Shown here piece after piece: positions 25,501 through 33,308 of a DNA stretch of 55,482 bases. Below the pieces are notes generated by a model, which was not told where the DNA came from, ran no database searches, and saw nothing but the letters and a program-made list of their open reading frames with translations. The stretch is from positions 1 through 55,482 of the forward strand of contig JAFZXR010000020.1 in the NCBI GenBank assembly GCA_017616675.1, read 5' to 3'. This DNA is from Bacteroidales bacterium (GTDB lineage Bacteria; Bacteroidota; Bacteroidia; Bacteroidales; F082). Numbering within the stretch: the first letter of the stretch is position 1; every line of letters begins with the position of its first letter. Made by a program: the position numbers and the translations under genes.

Positions 25501-28286
25501 CGACTTCTGGCACAACTATTGGGAATGACGCTTTTCGTAACAGCGATATAGTAGAGCTTACTATAGGAGAGGGCGTAACATCAATTGGTAACGAAGCTTT
25601 CTGGAATTGTCAATATCTGACCACAGTGCATTTCAACGCCGTCAACTGCACTCACATGAGCACTGCTTACACCGACGGCAGCATCACTTACCATTACTCG
25701 CCGTTCAACAGTGGAGAAGATAATACAACCAATCCGGCAATAACCACTTTAACCATTGGTTCCAACGTGACAAGAATTCCAGCATACGCATTCTATGGTG
25801 CAAACCAGATTTCAAGCAATCTTACCATTCCAAGTTCAGTGCAATATATTGAAGAATACGCATTTAAATTCTGCTCGAGTATTCCTAATATTAGCTTTGC
25901 AGAAGGTTCGCAACTGGAAAGTATTGGTGAACAAGCATTTTATTATTGTGATGACATGTCTGGAAACCTATGGTTGCCTAACTCTTTAACTGAAATAGGA
26001 TATAGGGCTTTTTATCATTGTGGTTTCTGGAAAGTCGTCATCCCTTCTTCGGTTACATCAATTGCTGCAGCTGCTTTTCATAGTTGCGGCTCTGATATGG
26101 TTGTTGAAATAGCTGGTAATCCAACTTCTGGCACAACTATAGGAAATTACGCTTTTAATTCCAGCGACATAAAAGAACTTACCATAGGTGAATGTGTAAC
26201 ATCAATAGGAGAACAAGCCTTTTGGAATTGTCCCAATCTGACGAAGGTGCATTTCAATGCCATCAACTGCACTCACATGAGCACTACTTACACCGACGGC
26301 GATAACACTTACCATCGCTCGGTCTTCAACAGCGGTGAGGATTTGACTACCAGTCCAGTAATCACTGTTTTAACTTTAGGTGAAAATGTGACATACATTC
26401 CTGAATATGCCTTCTACGATTGTCAAACAGCTCCTGTTAAATTGAATATTCCTAATGTCACTGCCGTTGGCGATGGGGCATTCTACAATTGCATGTTGGC
26501 TACGGATTTGAATTTGGGTAACAGCGTCGTTACCATTGGAATGAAGGCTTTTGAGAATTGTAGCAATATCACCGGTGACCTTATCATCCCGCACGCAACA
26601 ACATTTATCGGCGCTAGCGCTTTCTGTGATGCTGGATTGAATGGTGCGTTGGCTTTGGGACAGAATGTAAACTCTCTTGGATCTGCTGCATTCAAAAACT
26701 GCAACTTCACATCGATTGTGATAGGGAAAGGCAACAGCTCGGAGCCGAACAACATTACAACGGCTGAGGCGAACACATTCGATGGTGTCAGGAACTATAT
26801 TCCTGTTTATCGTCCTTATGGCACCAACTACCCGACGGCAACAGGATGGAATCATTTCACCAATTACCTCACCGAATACCAGCTCAACGGCGGTGCATGG
26901 TCGGTAGCAAGCAACTGGTCGCAGAACAACGTCCCAGGAGCCGATGACGTGGTGCTTATCAATGGCAACAGCCATATCAGCTCCAATACCAGCCCAACCG
27001 TTAAATCTCTTTATATCGCTAATGGAGATGCTAAAACTCTTAAAATTTATGACGGTGCCATGTTGACAGTTACAGATGGGATATATAATACCGATCCATC
27101 AAAGCTTATCGTCAACGACGGTGGTCAGCTTATCACACCAAAAGTGACAGCTGCAACAGTCGAGCGCAAAACATCGGCTTCAGAAGCTAAGACATACAAC
27201 AACTGGTATGCGATAGCCTCGCCGGTTAATGAAGAGTCGATCGAAGATTTCGTCAAAGGAACGCATAACGTGTACAGATATAACGAGCCTACGATAATGT
27301 GGCAGGAATATAGAGTTCCGGTAAATCAATTCAGTAAACTTACGAATGGACAAGGCTATCTCTATCGTTCTACTGAGGCAAACATCGCATTAGATGGCGA
27401 CATCAATGTGGGTGATGTAAAAGTTTGGTTATCAAAAGAATGCTCTAATACCCGTTACCAAGGCTTCAACCTCATCGGCAACCCATATCCGCATAATATT
27501 TATAAAGGTGGAGAAAATGCGGCCATTCCGAATGGCGACTTGCTCGAAGATAAATACTGCGTGCTCGGCGTCAATGGCAATTGGGTGCTCACCGACGATG
27601 GCACTGCAATAACACCTGGAACCGCCATCCTTGTCCAGGCTAAAGCCCAAGGCGAGCTAACAATGCGCGATGTCACCACAGGTGCCGCAGCAAAACGCGG
27701 CGAAAACGACAACATCTGGTTCACGGTGAGCAACGACGACTACGAAGATGTGGCCTGCGTCGAGTTCAGAGAGGGCAGAGGCTTCAACAAGATGGCGCAC
27801 TACAACGCCGACGCCCCGATGCTCTACATTAACTACAATGGTGAAGACTTCGCCTCGGTGGATGTCAACGCCGACGTAAAGATGCTCAACCTCTGCTTCA
27901 AGGCTAAAGCCATGGGTAAATACACCCTCAACTACAACGCCAACGGCCAGTTCAGCTATCTGCACCTTATCGACCGTCTTACTGGCAACGACGTCGACAT
28001 GCTCGTCGAAAATGAATATTCATTCATCGGAACAGCATCCGACAACGCCAACCGTTTCATCGTGAAACTCAGCTACAACGGCGACGACTCAGATGAAAAC
28101 TTCGTCTATCAGAGCGGCGACGATCTCGTGGTCAGCGGCGAAGGCGAACTGCAAGTCTACGACGTGATGGGACGCATGATAGCCTCACAACGCGTCAACG
28201 GCGTGGAGACAGTGCGAAAACCCGATCAGACAGGCGTTTATATCATTAAATTGAATGAAAAGACGCAGAAAATTGTTGTTCGTTAA
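22548..28286 (+). CDS. T9SS-exported BspA-like LRR surface protein
   Basis: 1912 residues. A signal peptide covers about 1-22 (ends ALNAQ). About 25-182 resembles a MAM/choice-of-anchor-J-like sandwich with the end WAIDDVSV. About 185-265 is a fibronectin-III-like domain. From about 330 to 1420 there are BspA/TpLRR type LRR_5 repeats with units such as IPSSVTSIG..AF..C. A region with ASNWSQNNVPGADDVV and GFNLIGNPYPHN follows, seen in many T9SS cargo proteins. The last about 75 residues are a type A sorting domain (VYDVMGRMIASQRVNG ... GVYIIKLNEK) ending KIVVR. The protein should be moved across the outer membrane and anchored or released; a role in adhesion is typical for BspA but is inference. 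A small gene follows after 22 bases. Confidence 0.92.
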   Translation: MKRKHLLILMLMALLMPLALNAQSSLPFSENFNSVPVNQLPNNWTLSSTQVGTVTAVVQKETPTSTNRILLMGVTQLYNGNGALAVQIPTNAIGKYYVKMTFKLMPTSATSGTFKVICATTNFSNPIEIATYNASDLTVGSWNYITVPVTLPSNRTITFMVTTTAANSGWAIDDVSVTDGYKPTNVTTSVLEPNYATISWDYSGTSGYEMQYRMQGETDWITYTTPSNHYAISELLPNHTYEAQVRGYQGTYYTGWSDLLTFTTPDAYYDFSVVIPNSNQYLYYKVTDSYNHVKVVSPYNSFSDPWGTIAKPEGNVAIPQTVTYGGVTYTVTAIGNNALKDCTDVTGISIPSTVTTIGDYAFANCKLTSLTIPSSVTNIDVYAFYQCGDNNGMSVNIVGNATTGTTIQTMAFLKSKVNELTLGEGVTFVGDKAFWGCSLLTTLHFNATNCTQMRSTYNSAYYSVFNSGNDITTHPAITTLTIGSNATNIPDYAFYDFASLTSVAISEGVTSIGNQAFWNCPNLATVNFNATNCTNMKTTLNSVSYSSFNSGSDNTTNPAVTTLNIGNNVTNIPDYAFYGFTSLPEVTISEGVTSIGERAFWKCPNLTTVHFNATNCTNMKTTYYYVLRSPFNSGTDNTTNPAIITLTIGSNVTRIPEYAFYDADQITTGLIIPSSVQYIEECAFKSCSRIPSLVFENGSQLESIDEEAFNYCDDMSGILRLPNSLTEIGYWSFSHCGFWKVVIPSSVTSIAASAFNSCGSSMVVEIAGNPTSGTTIGNYAFYNSDIVELTIGEGVISIGEQAFWKCPNLTTVHFNAINCTNMMTTYNNGTSDLSLSPFNSGDDENSYPAITTLTIGDNVTRIPKYAFYHANSISNNLIIPSSVQYIEESAFAYCKKISGLSFAEDAQLVSIGTSAFYYCERIKGTLRFPNSLTEIGGWTFCLSGLFSKIIIPSSVTSIGTSAFNSCNRDCYQGGYRLIVEIAGNPTSGTTIGNDAFRNSDIVELTIGEGVTSIGNEAFWNCQYLTTVHFNAVNCTHMSTAYTDGSITYHYSPFNSGEDNTTNPAITTLTIGSNVTRIPAYAFYGANQISSNLTIPSSVQYIEEYAFKFCSSIPNISFAEGSQLESIGEQAFYYCDDMSGNLWLPNSLTEIGYRAFYHCGFWKVVIPSSVTSIAAAAFHSCGSDMVVEIAGNPTSGTTIGNYAFNSSDIKELTIGECVTSIGEQAFWNCPNLTKVHFNAINCTHMSTTYTDGDNTYHRSVFNSGEDLTTSPVITVLTLGENVTYIPEYAFYDCQTAPVKLNIPNVTAVGDGAFYNCMLATDLNLGNSVVTIGMKAFENCSNITGDLIIPHATTFIGASAFCDAGLNGALALGQNVNSLGSAAFKNCNFTSIVIGKGNSSEPNNITTAEANTFDGVRNYIPVYRPYGTNYPTATGWNHFTNYLTEYQLNGGAWSVASNWSQNNVPGADDVVLINGNSHISSNTSPTVKSLYIANGDAKTLKIYDGAMLTVTDGIYNTDPSKLIVNDGGQLITPKVTAATVERKTSASEAKTYNNWYAIASPVNEESIEDFVKGTHNVYRYNEPTIMWQEYRVPVNQFSKLTNGQGYLYRSTEANIALDGDINVGDVKVWLSKECSNTRYQGFNLIGNPYPHNIYKGGENAAIPNGDLLEDKYCVLGVNGNWVLTDDGTAITPGTAILVQAKAQGELTMRDVTTGAAAKRGENDNIWFTVSNDDYEDVACVEFREGRGFNKMAHYNADAPMLYINYNGEDFASVDVNADVKMLNLCFKAKAMGKYTLNYNANGQFSYLHLIDRLTGNDVDMLVENEYSFIGTASDNANRFIVKLSYNGDDSDENFVYQSGDDLVVSGEGELQVYDVMGRMIASQRVNGVETVRKPDQTGVYIIKLNEKTQKIVVR
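23880..26252 (+). repeat. Tandem coding repeats in the LRR protein (two short, three long units)
   Basis: Units begin at the phrase coding FNA.NCT. Short units of 249 bases start at 23880 and 24129. Long units of 609, 645 and 621 bases start at 24378, 24987 and 25632, and a further partial copy begins at 26253. Long runs are almost identical at DNA level, for example the stretch coding VVEIAGNPTSGTTIG near 24835, 25480 and 26100. Confidence 0.85.
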
Positions 28287-28293
28287 TCAAAGA

Positions 28294-28300
28294 TAGGAGG
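28294..28300 (+). promoter_or_regulatory. Strong Shine-Dalgarno before the small tail protein
   Basis: AGGAGGA lies nine bases before the ATG at 28309. Clear Shine-Dalgarno sites are rare in this window, so high translation of the small protein is suggested. Confidence 0.6.
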
Positions 28301-28308
28301 AAAATACA

Positions 28309-28560
28309 ATGAAAAAGATATTATTCACAATCGCATTAGTAATGACAATGGCCTTCTGCGCCAACGCACAACGTGACGGTTTCTTCAACGACTGGCAGTA
28401 TGAAGACCGCACGATGTCCGACATCAACAACGGCCTCGCGATGCCAAACACCGCCATCGGCTCGCACTTAAACAGCAGCGCCGTGCCTCTCGGCAGCGGA
28501 CTGCTGATCCTCACCGCGCTAGGAGCGGGATATTCCTTAATCAGGAAAAAACGCAAATAA
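28309..28560 (+). CDS. Small exported protein with sorting-signal-like C-terminal tail
   Basis: 83 residues. A signal peptide is present (MKKILFTIALVMTMAFCANA). A polar middle of about 35 residues contains NDWQYEDRTMSD. The C-terminus is tripartite: AVPLGSG, a hydrophobic stretch LLILTALGAGYSLI, then the basic end RKKRK. This layout (short motif, membrane helix, positive end) is that of exosortase-type CTERM or LPXTG-like sorting signals; similar PxxGSG tails occur in other small Bacteroidota proteins, from memory. No sortase or exosortase gene lies in the window. It follows the LRR gene by 22 bases and is probably co-transcribed with it. The function is unknown. Confidence 0.75.
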   Translation: MKKILFTIALVMTMAFCANAQRDGFFNDWQYEDRTMSDINNGLAMPNTAIGSHLNSSAVPLGSGLLILTALGAGYSLIRKKRK

Positions 28561-28563
28561 ACG

Positions 28564-28601
28564 ATGTAGGGGCGAATGATGATTCGCCCCTACATTTTTT
28601 A
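28564..28601. terminator. Bidirectional terminator between the small tail protein and arcA
   Basis: ATGTAGGGGCGAAT, loop GATG, then ATTCGCCCCTACAT: 14 perfect pairs followed by six T. It serves the plus-strand operon and may also stop arcA from the other side. The GC-rich core in an AT-rich setting resembles dispersed REP-type palindromes. Confidence 0.85.
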
Positions 28602-28610
28602 TCAATAATT

Positions 28611-29852
28611 CTACCAATTAACAGATTGTCGGACCAGCGGCATCGTCATGCACCGTGCACCGCCGCCTCCGCGTGAGAGCTCGTTGCCCTCGAAAGCGAC
28701 GACACAACGCTGATAGTCATCGGGATGGACCTTGCCCGAGGCCACGTCGGCGGCTTTCAAAACCTCGAAACCGTTCTTGTTTAACGCCTCGATGGTATTG
28801 TAATTTCTGGCATATCCGAGGACCTTGCCCGGCGCGAAACAGAAGAAATTGGCGCCACTGTGCCACTGCTCGCGCGGACCGAAATACTCGTCGCCGCCAC
28901 CGCAGAAGATAGGCTCAAGATGCATTCCGAGCTTATCCAAAGCATCGATGAGGTTCTTCTCCTCGTGTACCTTAGTGTATTGATAGCCGTCAACCTCGTA
29001 ATGCGTGGTCTTGAACTCTCCGCTCATAATCACCGGCTTATAGGCCATGCAACGGTCTTTGTCGAGCAATGTGAAAACCATATCGAGATGTATAAACGAG
29101 TCAGGCTCCAACGGCAGCTCCTGAGTGATGAGATGACGCACGCCGCCCAGACTTCTCAGATGCTCGAGCATAGCCTGGATGCCTTCCTTACTCGTACGGG
29201 CACCACATCCACTCAAAATGATGTCGTGACGCGCAATCTCAACGTCGCCGCCCTCAACAGAGCCAACGCCGTTCATGCTGTAACGGTCGACAGGATTCAC
29301 CGCGTCAACGTCGATGATGCTCGAATGCTTGAAAATAGCGTTCCAAATGATAGTCTCACGATCGCGGACATCGGTTGCCATCTTGCTCACCATCACGTTG
29401 TGATACATAGTAAACGCTGCATCTCTCATGAAAAAGAGATTCGGAATAGGAGGGAAGATGTAACGCTCTTTCAGACCTTTATTGTCGTAACCCTCAATGA
29501 GAGCAGTGGCAAGGTTTTCGGCGTCAAGACCGTTCAAAACATCTTTCAGATATGGAAGTTCCTCACGCTCGCAAACGCTGGCGACGAGGTTCTCCTTTAC
29601 ATCGTTATTTTTAAGAATATCGACAAGTAAGTCCTTGAAATGCAATACGTTAGTGACTTTTTGCAGACTTCCTTCAAAGTCCCTGTAGTTTTCCATCGCC
29701 TCGCGATAGTTCAAGATGTCACTAAAAAGGAATTTATGCGCGTTTTCCGGGGTCATATGCTCGATTTCCTTACCTGGAGCGTGCAATATGACATATTCTA
29801 ATTTACCAATTTCTGATTCTACACACGGCTTTACGCATCGAAAATAATCCAT
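28611..29852 (-). CDS. arcA: Arginine deiminase
   Basis: 413 residues, the usual length. The conserved motifs are present: FFMRDAAF for the Asp near the guanidinium site, EGGDVEIA, HLDMVFTLLD with catalytic His, and the C-terminal RGGGGARCMTMP with nucleophile Cys401. The enzyme hydrolyses arginine to citrulline and ammonia, the first step of the ATP-forming deiminase pathway. The carbamoyltransferase and carbamate kinase genes are not in the window. It has its own promoter at 29876-29883 and is probably a single-gene transcript ending at the hairpin 28564-28595. SpeA at 4279-6192 competes for the same substrate. Confidence 0.96.
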   Translation of the reverse strand: MDYFRCVKPCVESEIGKLEYVILHAPGKEIEHMTPENAHKFLFSDILNYREAMENYRDFEGSLQKVTNVLHFKDLLVDILKNNDVKENLVASVCEREELPYLKDVLNGLDAENLATALIEGYDNKGLKERYIFPPIPNLFFMRDAAFTMYHNVMVSKMATDVRDRETIIWNAIFKHSSIIDVDAVNPVDRYSMNGVGSVEGGDVEIARHDIILSGCGARTSKEGIQAMLEHLRSLGGVRHLITQELPLEPDSFIHLDMVFTLLDKDRCMAYKPVIMSGEFKTTHYEVDGYQYTKVHEEKNLIDALDKLGMHLEPIFCGGGDEYFGPREQWHSGANFFCFAPGKVLGYARNYNTIEALNKNGFEVLKAADVASGKVHPDDYQRCVVAFEGNELSRGGGGARCMTMPLVRQSVNW

Positions 29853-29875
29853 AAAATCTTATTTTAATCAAACTG

Positions 29876-29883
29876 CAAAAATA
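29876..29883 (-). promoter_or_regulatory. Promoter of arcA
   Basis: Minus strand reads TATTTTTG followed by CA, 23 bases before the arcA start. Confidence 0.7.
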
Positions 29884-29908
29884 CAACTTTTTTTTGAAAA
29901 AAGAAAAA

Positions 29909-29936
29909 CTCTTTTAACTTTTCTCTTTTAACTTTT
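29909..29936. repeat. Perfect tandem repeat of CTCTTTTAACTTTT, two copies
   Basis: Copies at 29909-29922 and 29923-29936 lie upstream of the arcA promoter and abut the stop codon of the YbaK-like gene at 29939. Confidence 0.7.
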
Positions 29937-29938
29937 AA

Positions 29939-30454
29939 CTAATAGAGTTCTATGAACTCGTAACCATTTCCCATCGCATCCAAAAACTTAATCAAATCCT
30001 TGGTTTTAATCACGCACGTTCCTGTATTGTCGTTCGGATGAAAACTGATATACTCGCGGTCGAGCAGATTCTTGTCTAAATAAAGATAAACGTGATGTTC
30101 TTCATCGTTGATAATTCCGAAAGGCGAGACGCTGCCCGGCTTCAGACCGAGATATTTATCCATTCTTGCCTCCGACGCGAAGCTTAATTTTCCTTGTTTC
30201 AGGCGATGTTCCAAATCGTGAATCGCGAGCTGCTGCATACAGTCGAAAATCACCAGATAATGGCGATTTCCTTTGTGATTCCTGAAGAAAAGGTTCTTGC
30301 AGTGCGTCCACTCGAACTTCCCCCAATAGGCCAAGGCATCCTCAATGGTCGGCAAAGCCGGATGAAATATCAGCTTAAACGGAATGCCGAGTTCGTTCAA
30401 TTTGTCAACGACCTTTTTCTGTCGTTCGTTTAATTCGTGATCTATTTCTGTCAT
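29939..30454 (-). CDS. YbaK/ProX-family aminoacyl-tRNA deacylase
   Basis: 171 residues with the fold and motifs of the YbaK/ProX (PrdX) editing domains: KNLFFRNHKG with the conserved Lys, LGLKPGSVSPFGIINDEE near the active site, and FHPNDNTGTCVIKTKDL at the end. Free-standing members remove Ala, or in YbaK Cys, from mischarged tRNA-Pro in the cytoplasm. The length and the GSVSPFGI motif fit the ProXp-ala/PrdX type better than YbaK. Its start lies six bases after the stop of the pseudouridine synthase gene, so the two form an RNA-quality pair on one transcript. Confidence 0.88.
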   Translation of the reverse strand: MTEIDHELNERQKKVVDKLNELGIPFKLIFHPALPTIEDALAYWGKFEWTHCKNLFFRNHKGNRHYLVIFDCMQQLAIHDLEHRLKQGKLSFASEARMDKYLGLKPGSVSPFGIINDEEHHVYLYLDKNLLDREYISFHPNDNTGTCVIKTKDLIKFLDAMGNGYEFIELY

Positions 30455-30460
30455 AATTCT

Positions 30461-31342
30461 TCAAATTTCAAAACTTTTCGGGAATGGCGTCTCAAATTTC
30501 AAATCTTCACCCGTCATCGGATGAATGAAACACAGTTTGTAAGCATGCAATCCCAGTCTTCCGATCTTATCGTCTCCATCGCCGTATTTCGGGTCGCCGA
30601 CAACCGGAAACCCTATGTCCTGCAGGTGAACACGAATCTGATTCTTACGGCCGGTATCCAATCTTAGCTCCACCAAAGAATAGCCATTCGACACCTTTAT
30701 TAATTTATAATGCGTTGTAGCGAATTTTCCGCCGTTGTCGGTCTTGCTCGAATACGTCACAAACTGCGCATTATCCTTGAGCCACGAACTGATGGCACCA
30801 TCCTGCTTGCGCATCTCGCCGTGAACCAGCGCCACATAACGCCTGTCGTAAACCGTCTTCTTCCAGTCTTCCTCAAATTTCAACGCCACTTTTTTATCTT
30901 TTGCAAAAAGCAGAAGTCCAGATGTGTCTCTGTCAAGACGATGTATCGTATGCGCATGACATTTTTGATGATTTGCTTCAAGATATTGATTCAGAATGCT
31001 TTGCACCGTCTCTTCGCCAGGATGAGGCGAGTTGCAGAGGATTCCGCTACGTTTTTCCACAACAAAAAGATACTGATCTTCATAAACAATCCTAACCCAA
31101 TGATTATTAAGCACTTCGCCCGTCTGGTTGCGACCGATTTTCACTTCCATGCCCGGCTGAAGTTCAAAATCGTGCTTCGTCACTTTCTTGCCGTCAACCG
31201 AAATCGAACCTCCCGAAAGTATATTCTTGGCCTTCGTCCGACTGATGCCATTCATTTTCTTCATCACGAAAGGCAAAAGGGTATCGGCTTCCAACACCTT
31301 GAATATCAAATCTTTAGGTTTGCTGTCTTTTTTATTTTGCAT
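30461..31342 (-). CDS. RluA-family 23S rRNA pseudouridine synthase
   Basis: 293 residues. An N-terminal S4-like RNA-binding domain (residues about 15-75, SRTKAKNILSGGSISVDGKK) is followed by the RluA catalytic domain with HRLDRDTSGLLLF, whose Asp137 is the catalytic residue. Later motifs YVALVHGE, LDTGRKNQIRVHL and PVVGDPKYG are conserved in RluC/RluD-type enzymes. It modifies uridines in 23S rRNA; which sites cannot be said. Its promoter at 31360-31367 is divergent from that of the transketolase operon. Confidence 0.93.
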   Translation of the reverse strand: MQNKKDSKPKDLIFKVLEADTLLPFVMKKMNGISRTKAKNILSGGSISVDGKKVTKHDFELQPGMEVKIGRNQTGEVLNNHWVRIVYEDQYLFVVEKRSGILCNSPHPGEETVQSILNQYLEANHQKCHAHTIHRLDRDTSGLLLFAKDKKVALKFEEDWKKTVYDRRYVALVHGEMRKQDGAISSWLKDNAQFVTYSSKTDNGGKFATTHYKLIKVSNGYSLVELRLDTGRKNQIRVHLQDIGFPVVGDPKYGDGDDKIGRLGLHAYKLCFIHPMTGEDLKFETPFPKSFEI

Positions 31343-31359
31343 TGAAAAATTAATTTACA

Positions 31360-31367
31360 CAAAAATA
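31360..31367 (-). promoter_or_regulatory. Promoter of the pseudouridine synthase operon
   Basis: Minus strand reads TATTTTTG, 17 bases before the start at 31342. Confidence 0.65.
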
Positions 31368-31399
31368 ATAAATTTTTTTGAAACTTTAATAAAAATGTA

Positions 31400-31407
31400 T
31401 AAATTTG
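31400..31407 (+). promoter_or_regulatory. Promoter of the split transketolase operon
   Basis: TAAATTTG followed by CA, 39 bases before the ATG at 31447. Confidence 0.65.
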
Positions 31408-31446
31408 CAGAAGAAAACGAATTAATCACATTACTCTGATAATATT

Positions 31447-32289
31447 ATGACTATCAATGAATTAAAAGATGTTGCGTCGCAAGTCAGACGTGATATTATC
31501 CGTATGGTTCATGGTTGTCAGTCGGGACATCCGGGCGGCTCGCTCGGTGCCACCGATATCGTGACGGCCTTGTATTTCGACCAGATGCAGATCGACCCGA
31601 AGCATTTCAAGATGGATGGGGCAGGTGAGGACATGTTCTTCCTTTCGAACGGTCACATCAGCCCGATGCTGTACAGCATCCTCGCTCGCCGCGGTTACTT
31701 CCCCGTGGCCGAGCTCGCCACCTTCCGTCGTTTGGGCACCCGTCTTCAAGGACACCCGACACCTGTCGAAGGTCTCCCGGGCATCCGTGTGGCCAGTGGC
31801 TCGCTCGGCCAGGGTCTCTCGGTAGCCATAGGCGTCGCCGAAGCCAAGAAACTCAACCATGACGACCATCTCGTGTTCTGCCTCATGGGCGACGGCGAAC
31901 AGGAGGAAGGCCAGATCTGGGAAGCCGCGATGTACGCACCGGCAAAGAACGTCGACAACCTCGTAGCTATCGTCGATTACAACAAGAAACAGATCGACGG
32001 CCCTACCGATGAGGTGATGAACCTCGGCGACCTCCGTGCAAAATACGAGTCGTTCGGCTGGAAAGTTTACGAATGCAATGGCAACGACATGCAGCAAATC
32101 GTTGATACTCTTAATATTACACGCAAGAACGCCCACAAAGGACAGGCTCAGGTGATCCTCGCCCGCACCGAAATGGGCTGTGGCGTCGACTTCATGATGG
32201 GAACGCACAAATGGCACGGCACGCCCCCGAACGATGAGCAAGCAGCCAGTGCATTAAGTCAGTTAAAAGAAACATTAGGAGATTATTGA
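31447..32289 (+). CDS. Transketolase, N-terminal subunit
   Basis: 280 residues covering the thiamine-diphosphate-binding half of transketolase. GHPGGSLGATD and SNGHISPMLY hold conserved His residues, and the cofactor motif runs GDGEQEEGQIWEA to DYNKKQIDG. The protein ends after the first domain, and the second half is made from the next gene, two bases further on. Split transketolases of this kind are common in anaerobes. Together they move two-carbon units between sugar phosphates in the non-oxidative pentose phosphate pathway. Confidence 0.95.
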   Translation: MTINELKDVASQVRRDIIRMVHGCQSGHPGGSLGATDIVTALYFDQMQIDPKHFKMDGAGEDMFFLSNGHISPMLYSILARRGYFPVAELATFRRLGTRLQGHPTPVEGLPGIRVASGSLGQGLSVAIGVAEAKKLNHDDHLVFCLMGDGEQEEGQIWEAAMYAPAKNVDNLVAIVDYNKKQIDGPTDEVMNLGDLRAKYESFGWKVYECNGNDMQQIVDTLNITRKNAHKGQAQVILARTEMGCGVDFMMGTHKWHGTPPNDEQAASALSQLKETLGDY

Positions 32290-32291
32290 TT

Positions 32292-33242
32292 ATGAAGATA
32301 GAAGTTCAAAACTACAAAGATACAAGAAGCGGCTTCGGCGACGGTTTGCTCGAGGCCGGAAAGCGTAACCCCAAGGTAGTCGGTCTCACCGCCGACCTCA
32401 CAGGTTCACTCAAGATGGGCGACTTCGCCAAAGCATTTCCCGACAGGTTCTTCCAAGTCGGCATCGCTGAAGCCAACATGGTGGGAATAGCAGCAGGATT
32501 AAGCATCGGCGGCTACATCCCGTTCACCGGAACGTTCGCCAACTTCTCATCGGCGCGCATCTACGACCAGATCCGCATGGTGGTGGCTTATTCCAACAAA
32601 AACGTGAAGATTGCTGCCTCACACGCCGGCGTCACTCTCGGCGAAGACGGCGCCACACACCAGACTCTCGAAGACATCGGAATGATGAAGATGTTGCCAA
32701 ACATGACAGTTTTGGTGCCTTGCGACTACAACCAGACCAAGGCTGCAACCATCGCCGCAGCTGAGCACGATGGCCCGGTCTATCTGCGTTTCGGTCGCCC
32801 GAAAGTGGCCAACTTCACTCCAGCCGACGAGCCGTTTGTCATCGGAAAGGCCCAGATGATTCAGGAAGGCAAGGATGTGTCAATCTTCGCCTGCGGTCAC
32901 CTCGTGTGGAAAGCCATCGAAGCACTCCCGATTCTGAAGGAGATGGGTATCAATGCCGAATTGATTAACATTCACACTATCAAGCCATTAGATGTCGAAG
33001 CAGTGCTGAAATCGGTGGCAAAGACAGGCTGTGTGGTGACAGCTGAGGAGCACATGCGCAACGGTGGTCTGGGCGACAGCATCGCACAAGTTCTCGCTTT
33101 GAATAACCCGAAACCTCTCGAGATGGTGGCCGTCGACGACGTCTTCGGACAGAGCGGCACCCCTGACGAGCTGCTGAAACACTATCATCTTGACACTCCA
33201 GATATCGTCGAAGCAGTGAAAAAAGTGGTTAAAAGAAAGTAA
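32292..33242 (+). CDS. Transketolase, C-terminal subunit
   Basis: 316 residues from ATG at 32292; an in-frame TTG six bases upstream overlaps the previous stop and is less likely. It holds the pyrimidine-binding domain with the catalytic Glu in GIAEANMVGIAAGL, the loop GEDGATHQTLEDI, and the C-terminal regulatory domain (AEEHMRNGGLGD). It pairs with the N-terminal subunit to make one active transketolase. The operon ends in a hairpin at 33263-33292. Confidence 0.95.
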   Translation: MKIEVQNYKDTRSGFGDGLLEAGKRNPKVVGLTADLTGSLKMGDFAKAFPDRFFQVGIAEANMVGIAAGLSIGGYIPFTGTFANFSSARIYDQIRMVVAYSNKNVKIAASHAGVTLGEDGATHQTLEDIGMMKMLPNMTVLVPCDYNQTKAATIAAAEHDGPVYLRFGRPKVANFTPADEPFVIGKAQMIQEGKDVSIFACGHLVWKAIEALPILKEMGINAELINIHTIKPLDVEAVLKSVAKTGCVVTAEEHMRNGGLGDSIAQVLALNNPKPLEMVAVDDVFGQSGTPDELLKHYHLDTPDIVEAVKKVVKRK

Positions 33243-33262
33243 ATCTAACTCAACAAACAAAA

Positions 33263-33292
33263 AAAATCAGCGGGTGTTAACTCGCTGATTTT
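33263..33292. terminator. Bidirectional terminator of the transketolase operon and the tRNA
   Basis: AAAATCAGCG and CGCTGATTTT arms (10 pairs) around a ten-base loop. In the minus direction the stem is followed by eight T, so it probably also ends the tRNA transcript. Confidence 0.8.
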
Positions 33293-33308
33293 CATTTATT
33301 TATACATG

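Noticed and set aside
23880..26252. Regular repeats considered as a CRISPR array
   Set aside because: The repeats are long, in frame and code for LRR units. There are no short constant repeats with unique spacers and no cas genes.
28309..28560. The minus-strand frame over the small tail protein (28287-28556) as the real gene
   Set aside because: The plus frame has a strong Shine-Dalgarno, signal peptide and three-part tail and fits the operon; the minus frame has none of these.
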